From Hydractinia symbiolongicarpus (lineage: Eukaryota > Cnidaria > Hydrozoa > Anthoathecata > Hydractiniidae), in the NCBI RefSeq assembly GCF_029227915.1, contig NC_079885.1, positions 5,392,001 through 5,456,000 of the forward strand: a DNA stretch of 64,000 bases, in the 5' to 3' direction. Below the pieces are notes generated by a model that made no database searches, had not been told where the DNA came from, and saw only the letters and a program-made list of their open reading frames with translations. Below, in pieces: positions 46,677 through 56,900 of this stretch. The position numbers and the translations under genes are program-made. Numbering within the stretch: position 1 is the stretch's first letter; every line of letters begins with the position of its first letter.

Positions 46677-49600
46677 ATGGCTACCTACGGAAAAATTGGA
46701 GAGTTTGATCCGGCAACGGAACTCTGGAACAATTACATCGAGAGAGTGAATCAGTTCTACATAGCAAATGACATTGCAGATGCCACCAAGAAGAGAGCAA
46801 TCCTGCTGAGCTCATGTGGAGCCAAAGCCTACCAGCTGTTGAGAGGTTTGTCAAATAACGATCCTGCTTCCAAATCTTATGACCAGCTAGTACAATTAAT
46901 GAAAGATCATTTATATCCCACTCCCAATTCGATAGCTGAGAGATTCAGATTCAACACTCGTGATAGGCAACCTTCTGAAACAATTTCCCAGTACTTGGCA
47001 GTTTTGCGTCGACTCAGTGAACATTGTGAGTATGGAGAAACACTGGACGACATGTTAAGAGATAGACTTGTTTGTGGCATTAAGGAGGAAAAAATACAAC
47101 AAAAGCTCCTGAGTGAGAAAGACCTCACCTTAGCCAAAGCCCTACGAATTGCATGTTCTATGGAATCAGCAGCAAGCTACTCCAAAAGCATTCTCCAACA
47201 TCAAGCGACAGGCAACATTTCAGAGAGTGTCCACGCTTTGGAGAGAGCCCGAGACAACCCAGGGAGGGATTGCTATCGATGTGGAGGGACAAAACATACA
47301 GCAGAGGCATGTCCATTCAAGGATGCTGAATGTTATTATTGCCACAAAAAAGGACACACCGTTAAAAAATGTCGTCAAAAGAAACGAAATGATGAGAAAT
47401 CCAGACCACCCCGGAAACCAATAAACCAACTGGAGTCCGAACATGAAGGAAATGTTTACAACGAAACTGTTGAACAGTCCGATATGTTTAACCTGTATAA
47501 ATTAGAAGGGAGCAGAGTTGAACCGCTTTTTGTAAATGTCAGTATTGAAGGAAAAACCATCAAGATGGAGGTCGATACCGGTGCATCGATGTCGGTGATA
47601 AGTGAAAAAACATTACGGAAATGCATTCCAGAGTTGACCATCCAGCCTAGTAACTTAAAGTTAAAAACTTTTACAGGGGAAATCATAACACCCTTGGGAT
47701 CAGCTGCTGTAAACGTTGAACACCAAAAACAGAAATACACACTGTCATTGACTATCGTACCCGGGGAATCTCCTTCATTGTTAGGTCGAGATTGGCTAAA
47801 AGTAATCAAGTTAGATTGGCCCAGTTTGTTCCAGGTCAAGCATTCTAGCAATACCAATCTACAACAAATATTAGTACAGCATGCCGCCGTGTTTACGGAA
47901 AGTATGGGATTGCTGAAGGACTTTAGAGTCCATATTCCTGTGGACTCCTCTGTCGCACCAAAGTTTTGCAAAGCACGACCAGTCCCGTATGCCTTAAAAG
48001 ACAGGATCGACACTGAACTTGATAGACTTGTACAAGATGGCATATATGAACCAGTTGAATATTCAAGATGGGCAGCCCCTATCGTACCGGTAAAGAAAGA
48101 GGACGGTACTATCAGAATATGCGGCGATTACAAACAGACAATAAACCAGGCTGCACCTTGTGACTCTTATCCAATTCCGCGAACTGAAGATCTTTTCGCC
48201 TCAATGTCAGGGGGTGAAAAGTTCACAAAGCTGGATTTGAGTCATGCATACCAGCAATTGGAGTTGGACGAGGAAACAAGAGAATACCTCACAATCAACA
48301 CACACCGTGGCTTGTACCGCCCCACAAGACTTCAGTATGGAGTACATTCCGCCACCGGCATTTTTCAGAGGGAAATGGATAGGCGACTCCGCCATATACC
48401 ACGTACCAAAGTGCGAGTAGACGATATTTTAATATCTGGTAAGGATGATGAGGAACATTTGAGAAATTTATCGTCAGTCCTGCAAGTGATTGAAAGCTCT
48501 GGATTGCGACTGAAGGAAGTCAAATGCGTATTTCTAGCAGAAGAGGTGACTTATCTGGGTTACAACATTACCAAGGAAGGAATATCGCCTTCACCAGAGA
48601 AGGTCAAAGCTATAAGGAATGCAGCCCCTCCAGAGAATGTTACACAGTTAAAGGCTTATCTCGGAATGCTCAACTATTATAATCGTTATCTACCAAACCT
48701 TTCTGCAATGATTGAACCACTGCATCGTCTGCTGAGGAAGGGGACAACCTTTCACTGGAAAACCGAACAAGAAAAAGCGTTTACCGAATCGAAAGCTCTA
48801 CTATATAAAGCACCGTTGCTGACGCATTTTGACCCCCAACGTTCGATCCTTGTGTCCTGTGACGCCTCTCCTTATGGGATAGGTGCTGTTCTCGCCCATG
48901 TAATGGATGATGGTTCCGAGAAGCCCGTATGTTATATTTCACGGACTCTTTCTCCAGCAGAGAGGAATTATGCCCACATTGAGAAAGAGGGTTTAGCCAT
49001 AGTATTCGCAGTCAAAAAGCTTCATCAATATCTTTATGGACAGTCTTTCAGAATTATAACTGATCACAAACCTCTTTTGGGACTATTCGGACAAAACAAA
49101 CCAATTCCACCGCTTGCAGCTGCTCGTGTTCAGAGATGGGCCCTCCTGCTGTCTGCTTATAGCTACGTCTTGGAGTACAAACCAGGTGTCAATCACGCCA
49201 ACGCTGACTGTCTAAGCCGCCTTCCACTTCAAGCAGACAGTTCTGATTACTCGAACAATGAAAGTGCAATTCACATGATGGACCTAGTGCAAGCACCACT
49301 AACCTCCGCTGATGTTAAGCTACATACAAGTCGTGACCCAGTCCTGAGCAAAGTGTTGGACTTGATATCCAACGGTTGGAAAGTAAACCGAGAAATAGAA
49401 TTACAACCGTACTTTTCAAGGAAGGATCAACTCAGCATCGACAACCAATGCTTGCTGTGGGGTTCTCGTGTCATTATACCAAGCTCGTTACGACCACAAC
49501 TGCTTGGACAACTTCACCAGTCTCACCCAGGGATCACTCGCATGAAAAGTTTGTCGAGAAGTTTTGTGTGGTGGCCAAAGATGGATTCTGAGATTGAGTT

Positions 49601-50651
49601 AACCGTCAAAAATTGCAAAACCTGTGAAATCCACCAAAAAATGCCAGCTGCAGCACCAATACATTCCTGGGAATACCCAAGCCAACCCTGGGAGCGGATC
49701 CACATGGATTATGCGGGACCGTTTTTGAACAAAATGTTTTTGATAGTTGTTGATGCTTTTTCAAAATGGGTGGAAGTAATAGTCATGAATAGCTACACCT
49801 CCACTGCGACTATTGAGCAACTGCGCAAAATCTTTGCCACGCATGGCCTGCCTGGAGTTTGTGTTAGTGATAATGGACCGTGTTTCGCAAGCACTGAATT
49901 TGAGCAATTTATGAAACGAAATAACATCAGACACATTTTTTCTGCACCATACCATCCTGCTTCAAATGGACAAGCAGAGAGAACCGTCCAAACTGTGAAA
50001 AACAGTCTTAAAAAGATAGAATCGAATGGTCAATCCATTGAGACCAGAGTAAGCCGTTTGCTGTTCACGTACCGCATCACACCACACACCACCACGGGCA
50101 GGTCACCTGCAGAACTACTGTTCAATCGTCAATTAAGGAGTGCCCTCCATTTCGTTAAACCAGATCTGAAACAGACAGTCAAGGGGAAACAGATGGATTC
50201 TGAGAATCGAAGTCATCGATTGAAACCGCTGCGGCAATTTCTAGACCAAGAGGAGGTACTGATTAGAAATTTTGGTCAAGGACCACGGTGGGTGAGAGGA
50301 AACATTTCGAGAAAGAGAGGACCTGTGACATACGATGTTGAAGTGGGAGAGAAAATCGTTCAACGCCACATCGATCAAATGCGAGCTGCAACCGGCGAGA
50401 GATTAGCTGATTCAGCAATGGTAGAGACAGACCCACCTCTGGCTGTGCTACCACAGTTTGAACCGTCAGAAGTTGACGAAACCGTTACTGAAATCGAGCC
50501 AAGGGTCCAGTTACCTGTTCCTGAGACATCTGAGCCGTTTGAAGACGTTGCAGAAGATGTGAACAAGGACACCAATTCTCGACCTGAACGATCTCGCCGT
50601 TTACCAAAGCATTTCGAGGACTATGACTTGAACCGCATTGTATACGTTTAA
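46677..50651 (+). CDS. Gag-Pol polyprotein of the gypsy element
   Basis: A single uninterrupted 1,324-residue frame. Gag occupies about 1-195; two CCHC zinc knuckles lie at 199-212 and 219-232 (CYRCGGTKHTAEAC and CYYCHKKGHTVKKC); the protease motif DTGA at 300-303. Reverse transcriptase spans about 435-610 with KLDLSHAYQQL (Asp 520) and RVDD at 580-583. RNase H begins near SCDAS (727-731). The integrase zinc region has H946/H950 and C980/C983, and the catalytic D1011, D1065 and E1101 (HMDYAGP, SDNGPCF, GQAERT). A C-terminal tail ends at 1324. Gag and Pol are fused without a frameshift. The usual Tyr of the YxDD box is Arg. All catalytic acids are present, so the element looks competent. Confidence 0.97.
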   Translation: MATYGKIGEFDPATELWNNYIERVNQFYIANDIADATKKRAILLSSCGAKAYQLLRGLSNNDPASKSYDQLVQLMKDHLYPTPNSIAERFRFNTRDRQPSETISQYLAVLRRLSEHCEYGETLDDMLRDRLVCGIKEEKIQQKLLSEKDLTLAKALRIACSMESAASYSKSILQHQATGNISESVHALERARDNPGRDCYRCGGTKHTAEACPFKDAECYYCHKKGHTVKKCRQKKRNDEKSRPPRKPINQLESEHEGNVYNETVEQSDMFNLYKLEGSRVEPLFVNVSIEGKTIKMEVDTGASMSVISEKTLRKCIPELTIQPSNLKLKTFTGEIITPLGSAAVNVEHQKQKYTLSLTIVPGESPSLLGRDWLKVIKLDWPSLFQVKHSSNTNLQQILVQHAAVFTESMGLLKDFRVHIPVDSSVAPKFCKARPVPYALKDRIDTELDRLVQDGIYEPVEYSRWAAPIVPVKKEDGTIRICGDYKQTINQAAPCDSYPIPRTEDLFASMSGGEKFTKLDLSHAYQQLELDEETREYLTINTHRGLYRPTRLQYGVHSATGIFQREMDRRLRHIPRTKVRVDDILISGKDDEEHLRNLSSVLQVIESSGLRLKEVKCVFLAEEVTYLGYNITKEGISPSPEKVKAIRNAAPPENVTQLKAYLGMLNYYNRYLPNLSAMIEPLHRLLRKGTTFHWKTEQEKAFTESKALLYKAPLLTHFDPQRSILVSCDASPYGIGAVLAHVMDDGSEKPVCYISRTLSPAERNYAHIEKEGLAIVFAVKKLHQYLYGQSFRIITDHKPLLGLFGQNKPIPPLAAARVQRWALLLSAYSYVLEYKPGVNHANADCLSRLPLQADSSDYSNNESAIHMMDLVQAPLTSADVKLHTSRDPVLSKVLDLISNGWKVNREIELQPYFSRKDQLSIDNQCLLWGSRVIIPSSLRPQLLGQLHQSHPGITRMKSLSRSFVWWPKMDSEIELTVKNCKTCEIHQKMPAAAPIHSWEYPSQPWERIHMDYAGPFLNKMFLIVVDAFSKWVEVIVMNSYTSTATIEQLRKIFATHGLPGVCVSDNGPCFASTEFEQFMKRNNIRHIFSAPYHPASNGQAERTVQTVKNSLKKIESNGQSIETRVSRLLFTYRITPHTTTGRSPAELLFNRQLRSALHFVKPDLKQTVKGKQMDSENRSHRLKPLRQFLDQEEVLIRNFGQGPRWVRGNISRKRGPVTYDVEVGEKIVQRHIDQMRAATGERLADSAMVETDPPLAVLPQFEPSEVDETVTEIEPRVQLPVPETSEPFEDVAEDVNKDTNSRPERSRRLPKHFEDYDLNRIVYV

Positions 50652-50674
50652 ACTGTGGACTATTGGTGGAGGAT

Positions 50675-50868
50675 TGTTATATATCCGCCATTTATGTTTA
50701 CATTTTGTTCTATGCTATTGCTTATACTTTAAAACCATGTGTTTGTGTTTTCCGCGTATATCTTTATGAGATTTGTACATGTGATCTTATTATAAAGATG
50801 GCGGTCTAAGAAGTGTTATATACATTTTCTGTCTGTCTGTTTTTCCCCATCTTTCTGGAGTTATAATA
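50675..50868 (+). repeat. 3' LTR, 194 bp
   Basis: Same length and, as far as I can read, same sequence as the 5' LTR. Ends 85 bases before the first visible exon of the downstream coiled-coil gene. Confidence 0.95.
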
Positions 50869-50953
50869 CTTGTCATTTTTAAGACTTTATGAACGTCATT
50901 AGCATTGTGTTTCTCTGCATAATATGTTATGAAGATTTTTCTTAATACTTTAG

Positions 50954-53900
50954 ACACAAAGATGTTATTTTACGCATGAATTTTACTGACGAGAAGAAAG
51001 GCTCGTATATCATACTAGTAATACTTTTTGTGCTTATTGTAAGGAGAAAAATGACAATGCACGCAGATACATACTTAAAAGATATAAGTAGTTCCATAGA
51101 AATAAGTTCCACATTGATTCAAAAGGCTATTCAAAGCTTGTCTCACGATCCCAATAAATTCCTAACTGAAGCAAAGACGTGTTACACCTATGTATGCAAA
51201 AGTGAAGAGATGCTTCTCCAATGTATTCTATCAAATGATGCCAACTGGTTGAAACATTATGATACAGAAGAGAGGTAAGACAAATTAGTGGCTCGATTTC
51301 TTACTGTTTTTCAGTAACATTTCTTTCGTAACAATGCCAAAATAATTCTACCAGTTTAATTTTAGTTACAAGTTTAGGCATGAACGTGATAATAATGATA
51401 GAAAATCAACATCGTTTCCAGGTGCTCTTACCTACAGCAACTGGAATAAGTTTGATAATTTTTTTTCAACTTTACTAGATTCAACGAGAAAGACTTAATT
51501 GGGACCCTGATAAGTGGGACATTCATTAAGTGTTGACCCAATTTTTTTTGGTTCTATCAACCAAATGATTTGCGTAAGAGGGACCTTTAAAAAGTCAATT
51601 TATCAAGCCAATTCAAATTTTAGAGATATTTTTGAATATTTGTGGTTCCTCATGTTCTTGCCACTAGCTTACTAATACTTACCTAGTGAAAACATATTTA
51701 TTTTTTTCTTTGGCTTGAGTAAAACACATAGTGCTGTAATGGAGCCTATAAAAGAGAACAATTAAAAACTTAACTTTATTAGTCTAGCTGGCGTAAGACA
51801 TTTAGTTTTAAACACAACTTTTGATTTAGAGTTTTATTATCTATGTAAGTAGATATAAAGAGGAAACGAAACTTCCTGTTTTTAATTTTGGTTAGCTACT
51901 GTGCCATGTTTTGCAGTTATAACATCTTTCCTTTTCTGTACCCACGAGGGTGAAAAAATTACCACTACCAGTCCCTACAAAATATAGGGTTTAAGGGGCT
52001 ACGAAACCTCTGAAGAATGGCGTGTAAGTCATTGCTGTTGCTTAGACTATCTTTGTGTAAAATAAACTTATATGTTTCTATGCAAATTTCAAAGGATATA
52101 GTCAGCTAGTTTAAAAGGTTTGAAGTTTATTTGATTAGAAAGTTTATGGATATCCAATATATGTAGGGAACTTTTCTGTCATTTTCTGTTATATTTAGAT
52201 GTTCAATATCATATTTAAGATGATTTAAGTTGTTGTTTTTATCCTTAGTTATCGTAAAATTAGTTTAGATCAACTTTCGTGAAGTCACTAAAATCGTTTC
52301 GTACCCTGTTAACACTAATTTGAAGCTATGAACACATGCTGTATTATAAAGGCCATATATTGCAAAATTGAGTAATTGCAGGTTGATAGATAAGGTGTTG
52401 TAAGTTCGCATGCAAATTGTTCAAAAAAGTAAGGTTTTTGGAAACGGCCATTAAAACAGCCCGTGATCCAAAAATGGTTTCGAAATATTTTTTCAATTTT
52501 TTGATCATTTTAAAACCTTGTAATAAGTCCTGAGATGAAGTATCACAAATGCTAAATATCTACAGTTAATTTCACCTCAACTTCACCTATCCTGATTATC
52601 TGAGGTATATGAATTCTTTCCCTTCCTTGTTAACGTAAATATAGCAGTGCTAAAGAAGAACGTAAGTCTTCTTCAAGTAAAGTGGCGTTTTCGTAAAGAA
52701 AAATAGTGCCATAAATACTTTCCGACTTAAATCGAAGTTTAAGATGGAAACCTGCTTAAAAATATATATATAAAAGAAATTTTAGTCCAGTACCAAGAAC
52801 ATTCAACTGACAATACAATAGAAATGAGCATTTTTTGTCCAAAATGGACCGAAAACCTGAATTTTACTTCGTCTTGGTATAAAACTTCCAGGGATTGCTT
52901 CAGTGCTGGAGTACTATGATAAGGCCTACAAGATACTGACAGCGTATTTTTATTTAGAAAAAATTGTTAATTTAAAGTCAGCAATACTGAAACCTTTTAT
53001 TGACAAAAGTATGCAACTCGAGAAATTTTTCTGTCATATCAAAGGAAGGCGTGTTACCAGTCATCTCTTAAAATCTCAAAAAACTCAAACTCCTAGCAAC
53101 TTTCAGATTTTATGGCCAGCGAGAAACACTTTTTTACGGCACCCCGACACCATGGATCTTATCCACGGCAATCGAAATATACAATGTGTGTATTTTTTAA
53201 AAACCGCATAATATAATACATTCAAATGATACAGTTTGTTTTTAAATGCTTATAAATATTATAAAAAAATTAGGTTACCACTTTACTGTGAAATAAAAGG
53301 ATATCGATATTGAAATTAGAAAAGAAGATTTAAGTAATAGTTACACACCTTAGGAATTCTACTCTATGAACATCAATGATAAGTGAACACATTTTATACA
53401 TCTTTAATAGCGTATGAAAATTGCACCTCCATACCTTAAAATGGAAGCCCTGACACGGCTTTAGGTATGCTCAACATTTAAATCACTTGTTAGGTGAAGA
53501 TACATTGATGATATTTTTATGCTGTGGAAACATAGAAAGGATAAACTTATTCGGTTTCTTTATCTTTTAAATAAGTGCAATTATACCATTAAATTCACAC
53601 AATCATACTTATAAATCATACTTATAAGGTAAAGTATAAATTTTCTAGATGTTAATTCTAACACAACCATTACTGACCTACAAGTCACGCCTACGGATGA
53701 CCAGAACTTACTGGCTGCGTCATACAGCGTTCCTCGTTCCACCAGAGGGTTAACCATATAGTCAAGATTTCAGGCTAATTTATGTTTGTTCAAAGAGCGA
53801 TTTTTTTTACTGCGACACAATGAGAGACATTGAAAATATTTTACTCACGCTCCCATCGTGAGCTTTAAGAGGATAGGTCTACAATGGCTACACTGGATAA

Positions 53901-56900
53901 GGTCTTACCTTGCGGTAGTAAGTACTACAAAAAAGTATGACACTTTACAATTTAAATGTTAAACATTTAGCAGCGTTATTGTTCATGTATTTATGTATTA
54001 AACGTTTGCTCATTCATATTTAACACTTTGCAAAAGCTTGTCATTGAACAGCAGAAAGTGACAATAAAGGTTGATAAAGTAGCTAAAAAATTTGACGACA
54101 TAGAAGAACGGTATACTTATTACCTTCTCGAAAAAACTCTTACGCTAAAAGTAGGCACAAAATATGTTTATTTATATACTTCCATTCTTATTCTATTTAG
54201 TATGACATATCTCGAGATGGCTGCAAAAAACACTGAGAACGAAATCGCTAAACTAAACGAAAAGTAAGTAAAGGGGTTGGATGCACGAGTCGAGAGTCAT
54301 TTTTTTAGTCGATAGTATCAAATTCAATTTGGGTAAATTGACTAAAATATTTATTGTGTCATCACACATCTATGCAACAGGTCTCTGCGTCAACAAGAAA
54401 TCATTTAGGAAAATTGCTTCAATTTTATGGCTGGATACAAAATTGTCGACTCAGAATTGTTGCTGAAAGTGGCGACACGAAGAATATTGTAGTAATAAGA
54501 CCATTTTGTAATCAATTTGAAAGCTTCGATTAAAGTCTGAATTTTTTAATGTGTTTATTTTCTCAACACATCACATAATGTTGAAATCACTTACGCTTTG
54601 GTAAACGTTTTATTACATCTTGACTTAGAAATAATTCACTGGATCATGAAAATATACAACTGCGAAAGTATATCAATGAAGAACAAAAGAAAAAGGAATC
54701 TTTACAAAAAGTGTAAGATCCTTCATACCTAAAATAAATATATGTTTAAAATATTTGTTAAATGTTCTTTAAGAAGTAAACGTATATTGAATATATCAGT
54801 TAAGTTTACATTTTGTAGTTATGAAGCTTACAAGGAGTGGGAGAAAAAAGCAAGATTCAAGTAAGATTTTTTCATACTTTTGTATTTCCACAACGCGTAA
54901 ACAAAAAATCCCTAAGTAATGAATCACCTATCAAAATTTGCAATCTACTTTACAAATGTTATCTTATTATTGTTTTAGCTACAACACATTGGCAAGAAGT
55001 TACAAAGAACTTCAAAGGTCACTCTTGACAAAAAATTCCAGGTTTTTGTACATTTCTCCCTTCTTTAAGGTTGTTCTCTATTCTTTAGGCATAGATTCTT
55101 TTCTCCATCATAGTATGGTTACTATTTGTGTTTAAAACAGGAAAGAAGATGTATGATTTTCCTTTGAAATTAGGCAAAAAACCACGTCATCAAAAACATT
55201 TAAACTCAAGTATCTTTCCTTTGTCAAAGGAAATGTGCTTAATGTTCTAAGCCCCAGATAAAATGTTAGAATATTGATATTAAAAGATTAACATTGTATA
55301 TCTTGATGATTCACTCAAGGTATGTTTAAAATCTACAAATAAAAGTTATGGATATAACCAGCAACCTAAAAAGAATCAAATTCACCTTAATGCCGATTTT
55401 TGAATCAATTTTAGGTACAATTTACACGCAAGATCTTTTTGTGCAGGAATACAATACTTTAAGTGCAAAACGTTTCGCGAATGGGAAAATTTGCGACATT
55501 TTCGATATACTTTCTCGTTATTTTGAAGGACTGTGCGAAGATGAACTTTTGCGAATCGATGCTCATGAAAAATTTCACAACTTACCGCAAGTTCACCTTA
55601 AAGACTAAAAAGTAAGGCATAAAAGTGAGACTGAAAAAGACCATGGGTATCCGAAAATGTTTTTCCAAACATGGACTTTTGCGAATTAAAACGTTTTTTT
55701 TTTTTGTGCTCATAAACTTCACGTATTGATAACCCTTAACCCGATGCAAACTTTGACAAATTTGTCTAAAAAAAAAAGTTTCAGCCAGCCAAAATTTGAA
55801 ACCTGATCATTCTTTTCTACATTGCAAATAACTCACGCATAGCGGCTTGAATTATTGAAAAAACGGTTCTGTAGTTTTCCTAGAGAGAGCTATATTTCAT
55901 TCGATTTGATTTGAAATCAAGTAAGCTTTGTGTAACACTTGTTTTTTAGTAATGGTCCTACAAATTAGAATAATTCATAAAAATCCACAATGCATGACAA
56001 CAGTGGAGCTTTGATGCGGCCACATGTTCATTCACAAAACGCTACGTCGCTATTGTGCTGATATTCTTTCTCTCTTTTGTGTGTCAATGCCCATTTTTGC
56101 CTTTTCGGTTTGACAAATACCAATACAATATAAATTGATTTGTATATCTATACCAAGATATATTACCCGTCAGTATAGACTGAGCTTTCGAGGTCAATAC
56201 ACTTACCGAGGGAAATATTTCTCGGAAGAGATAGATAAAACAGCCTATATTGTGTTTATTCACTGATAGGTATTTTGTTTGGGTTTTTTTTTAACCAGGA
56301 TTAGAATTATTTTCTAAAGATTTACTTGTGACAAGGTTGGTAAAACCAGGTTTTGTTAAAAAAGAAAATGTTTTGATTTTAATTTCATTGTTTCAATTTT
56401 TTAAATACATGTACAAAGAGAAAACAGAACTTTCAAATAACCATATATACATATCGTTTTTTAAATGTTTTTGGACGAAAGGTTTATTCGCCAGGAGAAG
56501 AGTCTAAACACAAATTTAACGTTATTTTTTACTTGTTGTTGCTCAATGTGCTTATAAATATTTATGTGAGCACCATCGAACATGGATTTAAAATTACCAA
56601 CATTTTTAATGGTTTTCTCGCGGTGTGATTCGAGATTTTTGGATTTACTGGAACTCGATTTTTAAGTCGGTATGTATGTAGTTTTAAGTGGGGCACAAAC
56701 CGGCCAACATCTTGGCCAACATATTCGACCAACATTTCGGCCAACATGTTGGTACGGTTTCCGTTGGCGTATATTTTTAAAAAAAACAAGTAGTCGACAT
56801 TACGAAATGTTCATTCATTTGTTTTTGGCTTCCAATGAAGAAGGTCTGAGTCTGAAGCTGCTGCTTGTTTGGCACTCGTCCTCTTGCTTGATGACGACGA

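Larger units (their letters stand above)
46457..50868 (+). mobile_element. Complete Ty3/gypsy LTR retrotransposon (4,412 bp)
   Basis: 5' LTR 46457-46650, one long Gag-Pol frame, purine-rich tract 'ggtggagga' before the 3' LTR, and 3' LTR 50675-50868. The 5-bp target duplication CTTGT stands at 46452-46456 and 50869-50873. The sequence after the 5' LTR (agtggcgacgaggat) resembles the leader of Mag/CsRn1-type elements. No env-like frame is present. Confidence 0.97.

Noticed and set aside
47456-48043. 195-residue minus-strand frame
   Set aside because: Antisense shadow of the gypsy Gag-Pol frame, like the other minus-strand frames at 46.9-50.6 kb.
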